A DNA stretch of 29,837 bases from contig CAYZXU010000019.1 of the NCBI GenBank assembly GCA_964482535.1, forward strand, positions 1 through 29,837, in the 5' to 3' direction. Below are positions 1 to 6,493 of the stretch, one piece after another. The translations under genes were made by a program, and so were the position numbers. Each line of letters starts with the position of its first letter. Within the stretch, counting starts at the first letter, position 1. The notes under the pieces are model-generated. The model worked only from the letters and a program-made list of their open reading frames with translations, was not told the origin of the DNA and searched no databases. The stretch is from CAYZXU01 sp964482535 (GTDB taxonomy: Bacteria; Desulfobacterota; Desulfobacteria; Desulfobacterales; BuS5).

Positions 1-31
1 TATAATTATTTCAATTGGATATGTGTTTGTG

Positions 32-44
32 ACTTTTTACGAGT
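32..44. repeat. Fragment of a dispersed hairpin element (right end)
   Basis: The sequence ACTTTTTACGAGT matches the right end of the complete 127-bp hairpin element at 27064-27190 (ACTTTTTACGAGTC). Only the terminal piece is visible here. The rest may lie outside the window or be lost. Confidence 0.45.
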
Positions 45-48
45 ACAT

Positions 49-76
49 CAATTATATAAAACCAATTATATAAGAC
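49..76. repeat. 14-bp tandem direct repeat
   Basis: Two adjacent copies, CAATTATATAAAAC (49-62) and CAATTATATAAGAC (63-76), differ at one base. The second copy runs into the stop codon of the PilZ gene, and a partial third copy lies near 98 inside that gene. Function unknown; it may be simple AT-rich slippage. Confidence 0.5.
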
Positions 77-434
77 CGGGATGTTTTTTAATTTCCTGGT
101 CAATTATATCAGCATCAGGGGAATTAAACCGGATTATATTTTGAAGGTGAAAAAGGCTGTCAGGATCGATTTTTGTGAATTTGATTACTACTTTATCAGG
201 GCTGCAGCGAACTATTTTTCCATAAACATCTACCTTCAGGGTATTTTCCGCATTTTCCATAATTATTCCAACCCTGCACTCAGCCCCTGCTTCTAAACCT
301 GTATTAACAGGAAGGCAGCAGCCGCCGATGCTTAAATCATCAATCACAGGTGCTTGAAATTTATCGCTTCCCACCTCTAAGTCAGCCTTGACCTTGAATG
401 GTATGCGTGTAAAACGTCTTTTTTCATCCATCAT
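66..434 (-). CDS. Small single-domain PilZ protein
   Basis: This 122-residue protein consists of one PilZ domain, the usual receptor for cyclic di-GMP. The first binding signature, RxxxR, is at residues 6-10 (RRFTR). The second, DxSxxG, is at residues 33-38 (DLSIGG), so both nucleotide-contacting motifs are intact. There is no membrane segment or second domain, so it is probably a cytosolic adaptor that responds to cyclic di-GMP. In a motile organism such proteins often act on the flagellar motor or on exopolysaccharide, but nothing here fixes the target. The start is the first of two adjacent ATG codons, chosen because AGGAG (449-445) lies 10 bases upstream. It is transcribed away from the ORP-type region and stands alone in what is visible. 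Confidence 0.88.
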   Translation of the reverse strand: MMDEKRRFTRIPFKVKADLEVGSDKFQAPVIDDLSIGGCCLPVNTGLEAGAECRVGIIMENAENTLKVDVYGKIVRCSPDKVVIKFTKIDPDSLFHLQNIIRFNSPDADIIDQEIKKHPGLI

Positions 435-773
435 AATTTAAAATCTCCTGTCTTTTTTAAGGTTTTACTCCGATATTTGCTTAAAGACATACAGCATTTC
501 CTGATCCATCGTAAAATTTAAATGACAGACGCAGTAAATGTCAACCAAAAATAAAATATTGATGGGACTTGTTAAAAAACGGGATGTTCCTTTATCCCCT
601 GAACCGTACAAAAAAAACCGCCTGGGGAGGGTAAAATGCATAGTGACATTTAATTTTGGAAAGGCCTCATATTGACATTTATACTGTATTGATTAGTATA
701 ATAAGAATAGGATAAATGAATTTTCAGCTTTTTTAAAGATTAAAAAAATATTTTGTCAGTGTTATAATATACG
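435..773. other. Divergent intergenic region between the PilZ gene and the orpR-like gene
   Basis: This 339-base AT-rich spacer lies between divergent genes. It holds the Shine-Dalgarno of the PilZ gene near 445-449, a candidate sigma70 promoter for the regulator at 672-702, and three copies of the 9-mer TGACATTTA (inverted at 535-543, direct at 644-652 and 673-681). No coding sequence or RNA gene was recognised. Confidence 0.6.
672..702 (+). promoter_or_regulatory. Candidate sigma70 promoter of the orpR-like gene
   Basis: Both hexamers match consensus exactly: TTGACA at 672-677 and TATAAT at 697-702. The spacer is 19 bp, longer than the usual 17. The predicted start near 709 would leave a leader of about 65 bases before the ATG at 774. 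A second TATAAT at 763-768 lacks a credible -35 box. Confidence 0.45.
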
Positions 774-2159
774 ATGAAAAAAAATAAATCATATCAGATA
801 CCTTACCACGTTACGGACATTATTCTCGATAGTATTTCAGATGGCGTGTTCACAGTGGATCATGAATGGCGCATTACCTCATTTAACCATGCTGCCGAGA
901 AGATTACGGGAATCCCGCGCGATGAGGCCATAGGCAAACATTGCCATGAAGTTTTCCGCTCCCACATATGTGAAACAAATTGTGCTCTTCGCCGGACAAT
1001 GAAAGAGGGGAAACCCTTTATTGACACATCGACTTATATAGTAAATAGCGAAAAACGCCGCATTCCGGTTGCGGTCTCTACTTCGCTGCTTAAGGATGAA
1101 AACGGCATGGTGCTGGGCGGTGTTGAAACCTTCCGTGATATGAGCCTGGTGGAGGAACTGCGCCGAGAACTTGTTGCTCGTTATCAGGTGGGCGACATGG
1201 TCAGCCGCAGCCTGTCAATGCGAAAGATATTTAAAATTTTACCCCAGGTTGCTCAGAGTGACAGCACAGTGCTTGTTCAGGGAGAGACAGGCACCGGCAA
1301 GGAGCTTCTGGCGCGGGCAATCCACGATCTAAGTCCCAGACGGGAAAAGCCTTTTATAGCAATCAACTGCGGCGCCTTTCCAGATACTTTGCTGGAATCG
1401 GAGCTTTTCGGTTACAAGGCAGGGGCATTTACCAATGCTGTAAAGGATAAACCTGGCCTGTTTGCTCTTGCTGAAGGCGGCACAATCCTGCTTGATGAAA
1501 TTGGAGAACTCAGCCCTGGGTTTCAGGTCCGGCTTCTCAGGGTGTTGCAGGATCTGATATTTCAGCCCCTTGGGGCCACAAAACCTGTCAAGGCCGATAT
1601 TCGTGTTATAGCTGCTTCAAATAAAGACCTGAGTGAACTTGTAAAAAAAGGAGTTTTCCGCCAGGATCTTTTTTACCGCATTAATGTAGTCAATCTAAAT
1701 TTACCTCCCCTGCGTGATCGCAAAGAAGATATCCCGATGCTGGTGCAGCACTTTATCTTAAAGTTTAACCGCCTGCGTGGCAGGGATATTACAGGAATAA
1801 GCCATGATGCCCTTAAGCTGATTTTATTGCACGATTATCCGGGCAATATCCGGGAACTGGAAAATATAATTGAACACGCCTTTGTACTTTGTCATGAAGG
1901 GCAGATTGAAATCCATTATTTGCCGGACAAACTCAGAGTCTCGCTTTCCAGACAGCCTGCTGCACATGTAAAAATTGATGAAGCATTGCACTCGGTGGAA
2001 ACTCAGGTGATTATAGATGCACTTAAACGCAATAGATACAATCGCTTAACCACTGCGAGGTATCTCGGCATACACAAAAGCACGCTGTTTAGAAAAATCA
2101 AAAAATTAGGTATCGATCTTCCCAATCTCGATGGACGCGCTAACCGAAAGCAGGTTTGA
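774..2159 (+). CDS. orpR: PAS domain sigma54-dependent activator, OrpR-like
   Basis: This 461-residue bacterial enhancer-binding protein has an N-terminal PAS domain (about 12-120), an AAA+ sigma54-interaction domain (about 145-375) and a C-terminal Fis-type helix-turn-helix (about 420-447). The Walker A motif GETGTGKE is at 170-177 and the Walker B motif TILLDE near 237-242. The sigma54-contact loop reads GAFTNA (217-222) rather than GAFTGA. The PAS domain carries C57, C66 and C70 in a C-x8-C-x3-C arrangement. In Desulfovibrio, OrpR is known to sense redox through an Fe-S cluster bound in its PAS domain, and these cysteines suggest the same here; that is inference. The gene lies directly upstream of a sigma54 promoter driving an ORP-type operon, which makes it the probable activator. 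An in-frame TAA at 765-767 rules out an earlier start. No Shine-Dalgarno is visible before the ATG. Confidence 0.8.
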   Translation: MKKNKSYQIPYHVTDIILDSISDGVFTVDHEWRITSFNHAAEKITGIPRDEAIGKHCHEVFRSHICETNCALRRTMKEGKPFIDTSTYIVNSEKRRIPVAVSTSLLKDENGMVLGGVETFRDMSLVEELRRELVARYQVGDMVSRSLSMRKIFKILPQVAQSDSTVLVQGETGTGKELLARAIHDLSPRREKPFIAINCGAFPDTLLESELFGYKAGAFTNAVKDKPGLFALAEGGTILLDEIGELSPGFQVRLLRVLQDLIFQPLGATKPVKADIRVIAASNKDLSELVKKGVFRQDLFYRINVVNLNLPPLRDRKEDIPMLVQHFILKFNRLRGRDITGISHDALKLILLHDYPGNIRELENIIEHAFVLCHEGQIEIHYLPDKLRVSLSRQPAAHVKIDEALHSVETQVIIDALKRNRYNRLTTARYLGIHKSTLFRKIKKLGIDLPNLDGRANRKQV

Positions 2160-2187
2160 CAGAGTTGCATAATGGCAACTCTGTCAA
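2156..2187. promoter_or_regulatory. 13-bp perfect inverted repeat: candidate activator site or terminator
   Basis: TTGACAGAGTTGC (2156-2168) is repeated exactly inverted at 2175-2187 with a 6-base loop. It overlaps the regulator's stop codon and is not followed by a T tract. It lies about 110 bp upstream of the sigma54 -24 element, a normal distance for an enhancer site. I favour an activator-binding site, with transcription termination as the alternative. Confidence 0.6.
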
Positions 2188-2298
2188 TGGATACCATCGC
2201 AATAACGCCACCTTATATTCCTTTCCCATAACTCAAAATTTCACTTAACCTTTTGAAAATATAATATTTTTTGTTATATCAAAATTTCCCCTCAATAG

Positions 2299-2314
2299 TG
2301 GCACATGCATTGCT
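2299..2314 (+). promoter_or_regulatory. Sigma54 (-24/-12) promoter of the ORP-type operon
   Basis: TGGCAC (2299-2304), five bases, then TTGCT (2310-2314) is a full match to the sigma54 consensus, with exactly ten bases between the invariant GG and GC. The predicted start near 2325 leaves a leader of about 115 bases before the first gene at 2440. Confidence 0.88.
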
Positions 2315-2402
2315 GTAGCTATAGTCAAGATATAGTATATAATTTTCAGATATTCGTTGTTTTTTGCTAAAAAACTGTGAAATGCTGGTTAAAGTTATTT
2401 TG

Positions 2403-2419
2403 CTCGACAGCCTGTCGAG
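2403..2419. repeat. 8-bp palindrome in the ORP operon leader
   Basis: CTCGACAG and CTGTCGAG flank a single base, just before the Shine-Dalgarno AAGGAA (2425-2430) of the first gene. In RNA it could form a short hairpin next to the ribosome-binding site. As DNA it could be a second operator. Confidence 0.4.
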
Positions 2420-2439
2420 TCCTTAAGGAAATATTTGAA

Positions 2440-2778
2440 ATGAAATTGGCCTTGACTGTATGGGAGAAGCGTATTTCTCCACTTTTCGATTGCGCACGCA
2501 TGCTGCTTGTTATAGATATTGTTGACTATTCGGAAACCGCAAGATATTTTGAACCCTTGCATTACGAGTCGCCTTTCTCTCGAGCTGCAAAGTTATCTGA
2601 TCTGGGAATAGAGATTTTGATTTGCGGCGCTGTTTCAAATTTGTTTGCCCATATAATTGAGACCCGTGGCATAAAAATTATTCCCTTTGTTGCGGGCGCT
2701 GTTGAAGAGGTGATTGAGGCTTATTTAACAGACAAACTTTGTGATTCAAAATTCCGAATGCCGGGATGCAAAACCTGA
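2440..2778 (+). CDS. NifX/ORP-fold protein (dinitrogenase Fe-Mo cofactor family)
   Basis: This 112-residue single-domain protein belongs to the NifX/NafY/MTH1175-like family, whose members carry or deliver metal-sulfur clusters. The family pattern of an N-terminal beta strand, a conserved RISPLFD segment and a hydrophobic LLVIDI strand is visible at residues 11-27. Cysteines lie at 18 and 62 and near the C terminus (C101 and C110). The open frame reaches back to 2377, but the ATG at 2440 is preferred because AAGGAA lies nine bases upstream and the 21-residue extension is unlike the family. It is the first gene after the sigma54 promoter. Its place next to a second family member and two Fe-S MinD ATPases matches the orp cluster of Desulfovibrio, where the small orange protein binds a Mo-Cu sulfide cluster. 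Whether this protein binds that cluster cannot be told from sequence. Confidence 0.8.
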   Translation: MKLALTVWEKRISPLFDCARMLLVIDIVDYSETARYFEPLHYESPFSRAAKLSDLGIEILICGAVSNLFAHIIETRGIKIIPFVAGAVEEVIEAYLTDKLCDSKFRMPGCKT

Positions 2779-2853
2779 GCCGGAGGTAAAAACTGATAAA
2801 GTGCAAATAATCGACAGGTTACACTTTAATAGATTTTAAGAAAGGAGACAGAC

Positions 2854-3417
2854 ATGAAAATTGCTGTTACATCTACAGGCCCTGCACTTGATGATACAGT
2901 GGAGGCGCGTTTTGGGCGGTGCCCTTATTTTTTGGTTATTGATACAGATACTTTGGAGTTTGAAGCCATTGAAAATCCAAATATCAGTTTAGGCGGGGGG
3001 GCAGGGATCCAGTCTGCCCAGCTTCTGGCAAACAAAAATGTATCGGTCGTGCTGACCGGAAACTGCGGACCAAACGCTTTTCAAACTTTCGAAGCAGCCG
3101 GAGTAAAACTGATAACAGGGGTAAGCGGACAGATTCGCCAGGCTGTTGAACAATATAAATCTAATATGTTATCCAGCACAACCGCTTCTAATGTGCAAAG
3201 CCATTTCGGTATGGGAATGGGCGGAGACATGGGAGGCGGAAGTGGAATGGGCGGAGGCATGGGCGGTTCAACCTCCATTGGTTCAGACCGACCGGCACCA
3301 CTACCCTCCAGATCAACAAATGAAGATGAATTAAAGAGCCTGAAAGATCAGGTAACCGGGTTAAGCAAGCAGATTGAAGCTATTGAATCAAGTATAAAGG
3401 CTTTAGGAAAAAAATAG
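2854..3417 (+). CDS. NifX/ORP-fold protein with Met/Gly-rich linker and C-terminal coiled coil
   Basis: This 187-residue protein begins with a NifX/ORP-fold domain (about 1-105), recognised by MKIAVTSTGP, the EARFGRCPYF segment with C23, and TGNCGPNAF with C71. A methionine/glycine-rich stretch (about 119-139) follows, then a linker and a charged helical tail (about 156-187) likely to form a coiled coil. The strong Shine-Dalgarno AAAGGAG lies just upstream. The core is a candidate for the cluster-binding orange protein or its partner. The Met-rich linker could bind a soft metal such as copper, which would fit the Mo-Cu cluster known from orange proteins; that is speculative. The coiled coil suggests dimerisation or docking to the ATPases. 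It is cotranscribed with the genes on either side. Confidence 0.8.
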   Translation: MKIAVTSTGPALDDTVEARFGRCPYFLVIDTDTLEFEAIENPNISLGGGAGIQSAQLLANKNVSVVLTGNCGPNAFQTFEAAGVKLITGVSGQIRQAVEQYKSNMLSSTTASNVQSHFGMGMGGDMGGGSGMGGGMGGSTSIGSDRPAPLPSRSTNEDELKSLKDQVTGLSKQIEAIESSIKALGKK

Positions 3418-3438
3418 ATACAAAAAACGAGGAAAAAA

Positions 3439-3864
3439 ATGAGCATGGAGCTCGATAATTTTGTTGAAGATTTACAGAATCAGATTTATGAGGAAACAAG
3501 GGAAGCCTATGGCGAGACAGCCTTTCAAAGGTGGATAGACCCGCTGTATATGGGCAGCATGGACAACCCCGACGGATATGGATGTGTCACGGGTTCATGC
3601 GGTGATACCATACAGGTTTTTTTGAAATTTGAAAATGGCAAAGTCAGTCATGCGTCATTTCAAACCGATGGCTGCGGAGCAAGCACTGTGTGTGGATCAT
3701 TTGCGGCAGAACTGGCAATTGGTAAGAATCCTGACGAAATTTTGGATATCACTGGAGAATCTATCCTGAAAAAAACTGACAGGTTTCCTGAAGAGGATAA
3801 ACATTGCGCATTTTTATCCGTGAATGCTCTTCAGGATGCCATGAATAATTATATGATCAAATAA
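3439..3864 (+). CDS. IscU/NifU N-terminal-type Fe-S cluster scaffold protein
   Basis: This 141-residue protein resembles the IscU / NifU N-terminal scaffold on which [2Fe-2S] and [4Fe-4S] clusters are assembled. The three expected ligand cysteines are present in their usual settings: C54 in GSCGD, C79 in DGCGAST and C123 in KHCAF, with D56 next to the first. C49 and C85 are extra cysteines not needed in classic IscU. About 35 residues precede the usual start of the domain. GAGGAAA lies six bases before the ATG. No IscS-type desulfurase is in the window, so sulfur would have to come from elsewhere. Sitting between the NifX/ORP-fold genes and the Fe-S MinD ATPases, it probably supplies or holds a cluster for this complex rather than serving as the housekeeping scaffold. 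Confidence 0.85.
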   Translation: MSMELDNFVEDLQNQIYEETREAYGETAFQRWIDPLYMGSMDNPDGYGCVTGSCGDTIQVFLKFENGKVSHASFQTDGCGASTVCGSFAAELAIGKNPDEILDITGESILKKTDRFPEEDKHCAFLSVNALQDAMNNYMIK

Positions 3865-3882
3865 TAAGAGGAGTGTTGTGGT

Positions 3883-4719
3883 ATGATAATCAGTATAGCA
3901 AGCGGAAAAGGGGGTACAGGAAAGACAACTGTGGCTACCAACCTGGCTGTCTCTCTTGGAACCGATGTTCAGATTCTGGACTGTGATGTGGAAGAACCTA
4001 ATGCTCATCTATTTATACAGCCGGTTATTGAAGAGGTTAAGACCATCACAACTCCTGTTCCCGATGTGGATATGGACAAATGCTCTTTGTGCGGAAAGTG
4101 CGGGGAAATATGTCAGTTCAAGGCCATTGTTGTGCTTGGCAAGATTGTCCTGCCATTCCATGAGCTCTGTCACAGTTGCGGTGGATGTATGGAGATTTGC
4201 CCTGAAAAAGCCATCACGGAAACAGCCAGGGAGCTGGGCATAGTAGAAAAGGGGCATAGAAACGGACTGGAATTTGTCCATGGAAAATTGAGAATCGGTG
4301 AGGCAATGTCTCCCCCTTTGATAAAAAAAGTCCGGGAATATACCAGACCGGGTATGCTGACCATTATAGATGCTCCTCCAGGCACTTCCTGTCCTGTGAT
4401 TGCTTCCATGAAGGATGCAGATTTTATTTTGTTAGTCACGGAACCGACTCCATTTGGTCTCCATGACCTCAAGCTGGCCGTTGGAGCAGTAAATGTCCTC
4501 GGCATTCCTTGCGGGCTGGTCATTAACCGTTCGGATATAGGCGATGATAAGGTAAAACAATATGCCAAAGAAAAGGATGTACCCATTTTGATGGAAATTC
4601 CTTTTGATAGACGCATTGCAGAAGTTTACTCAAGGGGAGAGATGATTGTGGAGGCGATGCCCGAGTGGAAAGAAAATTTCCTGGAATTATATAATTCTAT
4701 TGAAAAAATAGTAAAATAA
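3883..4719 (+). CDS. MinD/Mrp-type P-loop ATPase with two [4Fe-4S] motifs
   Basis: This 278-residue protein is of the MinD superfamily with an inserted bacterial-type ferredoxin domain. The deviant Walker A motif GKGGTGKTT is at residues 8-16, and a switch segment DAPPGTSCPV follows near 165. Two cysteine sets, C67-C70-C73-C77 and C96-C99-C102-C106, should each bind a [4Fe-4S] cluster. Members occur in pairs in anaerobic bacteria and archaea. In Desulfovibrio such ATPases are part of the ORP complex, which has been linked to cell division. GAGGAG lies nine bases upstream of the ATG. The gene lies 18 bases after the scaffold gene and 17 bases before its paralogue, so it is cotranscribed. Activity, client and exact role are not readable from sequence. 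Confidence 0.87.
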   Translation: MIISIASGKGGTGKTTVATNLAVSLGTDVQILDCDVEEPNAHLFIQPVIEEVKTITTPVPDVDMDKCSLCGKCGEICQFKAIVVLGKIVLPFHELCHSCGGCMEICPEKAITETARELGIVEKGHRNGLEFVHGKLRIGEAMSPPLIKKVREYTRPGMLTIIDAPPGTSCPVIASMKDADFILLVTEPTPFGLHDLKLAVGAVNVLGIPCGLVINRSDIGDDKVKQYAKEKDVPILMEIPFDRRIAEVYSRGEMIVEAMPEWKENFLELYNSIEKIVK

Positions 4720-4736
4720 AAAAAGGAATAATATTA

Positions 4737-5603
4737 ATGAAAGAGATTGTCATCATAAGCGGTAAGGGAGGAACTGGGAAAACCAGTATTGTTGCAGCCT
4801 TTGCCTCATTATTTGAAAATAAGGTCCTTTGTGATGCAGACGTGGACGCGGCTGATCTTCATTTGATCATGGAACCCGATATCAAAGAACGTCATGATTT
4901 CCAATCCGGGCGCACAGCGCTTATTAATAAGGATAAATGTGTCGAGTGCGGCTTATGCCGTGATTTATGCAGGTGGGATTCAATTAGTGAGGATTTTGTT
5001 GTGGATTCCATTGAATGCGAGGGGTGTGGTGTCTGTTGGTATTTTTGCCCTGAAAAGGCCATTGAATCTCCTATAAATACCTGTGGAGAATGGTATATTT
5101 CTGATACCCGTTTCGGCCCAATGGCTCATGCCCGACTTGATATTGCCCAGGAAAATTCCGGAAAGCTGGTAAGCCTTATTCGTCAGGAAGGCAAAAAGCT
5201 TGCCGAAGAAAAAAATCTGGATTTACTTCTTACGGATGGGCCTCCCGGCATAGGCTGTCCGGTCATTGCATCCCTTGGAGGAGCAGCGGCAGTGCTTATT
5301 GTATCCGAACCAACGGTTTCCGGCAGGCATGATATGGAACGTGTTGCCCAATTAGCCGCTTTTTTCAAGATTCCTGCCATGCTCTGCGTCAACAAGTTTG
5401 ATCTTAATCCGGCTGAGGGAGAAGCCATTGAAGCTTTTGCAAAAGAAAAAAATATAGATGTTATAGGAAGGGTGCCTTTTGATCCTGCCTTTACCAGGGC
5501 AATGGTTCAGGGCAAAACCATCGTGGAATTTGATGAGCATTCCAAAGGTTGTGAGGCGGTCAAAAGTATATGGAAAAATCTGACCCAGAGTATTGGGATA
5601 TAA
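4737..5603 (+). CDS. Second MinD/Mrp-type ATPase with two [4Fe-4S] motifs
   Basis: This 288-residue paralogue of the preceding gene has the deviant Walker A motif GKGGTGKTS at residues 9-17 and a DGPPGIGCPV switch segment. Its two ferredoxin-type cysteine sets are C68-C71-C74-C78 and C94-C97-C100-C104. The two proteins differ clearly in sequence, so they probably form a heterodimer as other paired MinD ATPases are thought to do. AAAGGAA precedes the ATG at good spacing. It is the last gene of the operon: 17 bases past its stop a strong hairpin begins, and the next gene converges on it. Confidence 0.87.
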   Translation: MKEIVIISGKGGTGKTSIVAAFASLFENKVLCDADVDAADLHLIMEPDIKERHDFQSGRTALINKDKCVECGLCRDLCRWDSISEDFVVDSIECEGCGVCWYFCPEKAIESPINTCGEWYISDTRFGPMAHARLDIAQENSGKLVSLIRQEGKKLAEEKNLDLLLTDGPPGIGCPVIASLGGAAAVLIVSEPTVSGRHDMERVAQLAAFFKIPAMLCVNKFDLNPAEGEAIEAFAKEKNIDVIGRVPFDPAFTRAMVQGKTIVEFDEHSKGCEAVKSIWKNLTQSIGI

Positions 5604-5619
5604 TTGATTGAGATTTATG

Positions 5620-5644
5620 CGTTCCCTGGCATAACCCGGGAACG
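5620..5644. terminator. Bidirectional hairpin terminator between convergent genes
   Basis: CGTTCCCTGG (5620-5629) pairs with CCCGGGAACG (5635-5644) with one mismatch and a 5-base loop. It is followed by a T-rich stretch on the plus strand. It lies in the 53-base gap between the last ORP-operon gene and ccsA, so it probably ends transcripts from both sides. Confidence 0.7.
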
Positions 5645-5656
5645 AGGTTTAATATT

Positions 5657-6493
5657 TTACTGACTGTAGCTGTGAAGTCCGGGCAAAAGGTTTACGCCGA
5701 AATAAGTAAAAATTACAGCCATAAAACCTATTATGGAAAGCCAGGCTATTCTTTTTCCTGCCCAGCCCCTTGTAATTCTGGCGTGCAGCATAGTTGCATA
5801 TATAAACCATGTTATCAAAGACCAGGTTTCTTTTGGATCCCATGACCAGTAGCTTCCCCACGCTGAATTTGCCCATACAGCTCCTGTGATTATCCCTATG
5901 GTTAGAAAAAGAAATCCGAACATAACCATCTGGTGTGTTAACTCGTCCATAACATCAGAGTTCGGCAGGGATGAGGATGTTTTTTTTAAATTGCCCTTGC
6001 TGTTTTGTTTTATAAGATAGACCAGGCTGATGCCAAAGGCCGCAGCAAAAGCCGCATAACCGAAAAAACAGGTAATAACATGGGCAATAAGCCAGTTGCT
6101 TTTTAATGCAGGTATCAAGGGCTGTATGCGATCATTCACATTGGGAGACAGGGAGGCATAGGCCATTGCCAGGAAAGCAAATGACGACCCGAAGATGCCG
6201 GTAAACATTTTTTTATTTTTATGATCAAATATCAGGCAAAGAGTTATAATGGTAAATGCGAAGAAAACCAGGGATTCATACATATTTGAAAGCGGAGCAT
6301 GCCCGATGCCCAGTTTGTATGATTCCACCCAGCGTAAAATCATACCTGCGAGGTTGCCGAGAATCCCTATCATAGCGGCATAAACGGCTATTTTACCGGG
6401 CAGTTTTTTTTTAAATATCCATGAGCCGGTATATAACATGGCTGCAAGACCATAGATAAATGTAACGTTTGACAACAGGTTAGAGCTGTTCAT
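5657..6493 (-). CDS. ccsA: Cytochrome c biogenesis protein CcsA (ResC)
   Basis: This 278-residue integral membrane protein of the CcsA/CcmC/CcmF heme-handling superfamily has about eight hydrophobic segments. The tryptophan-rich WWD region is at about 207-224 (WANSAW followed by WSWDPKETW). Conserved-looking histidines are H65, H138, H187, H237 and H274, candidates for heme axial ligands. The C terminus (NLLPGLHSY) is typical of the family. With ResB it forms the system II machine that exports heme and joins it to apocytochromes c outside the membrane. AAGGAAAA lies upstream of the ATG, and the start overlaps the end of resB by 14 bases, which implies translational coupling. Sulfate reducers have many multiheme c-type cytochromes, which fits this context. 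Confidence 0.92.
   Translation of the reverse strand: MNSSNLLSNVTFIYGLAAMLYTGSWIFKKKLPGKIAVYAAMIGILGNLAGMILRWVESYKLGIGHAPLSNMYESLVFFAFTIITLCLIFDHKNKKMFTGIFGSSFAFLAMAYASLSPNVNDRIQPLIPALKSNWLIAHVITCFFGYAAFAAAFGISLVYLIKQNSKGNLKKTSSSLPNSDVMDELTHQMVMFGFLFLTIGIITGAVWANSAWGSYWSWDPKETWSLITWFIYATMLHARITRGWAGKRIAWLSIIGFMAVIFTYFGVNLLPGLHSYSQ

Noticed and set aside
716..733. Six-codon upstream frame before the orpR-like gene
   Set aside because: Its ribosome-binding site would be only three bases away, and such short frames arise readily by chance.
763..768. TATAAT just before the orpR-like ATG as a promoter for a leaderless message
   Set aside because: There is no -35 box at proper spacing. The pair at 672-702 has two perfect hexamers.
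2786..2830. Hairpin between the first and second NifX/ORP-fold genes
   Set aside because: Only AAAGTG/CACTTT pair across a long loop. This is too weak to call.
4170..4616. 148-codon minus-strand frame opposite the first MinD-type ATPase
   Set aside because: It overlaps a gene with clear Walker and Fe-S motifs. It has no recognisable family.
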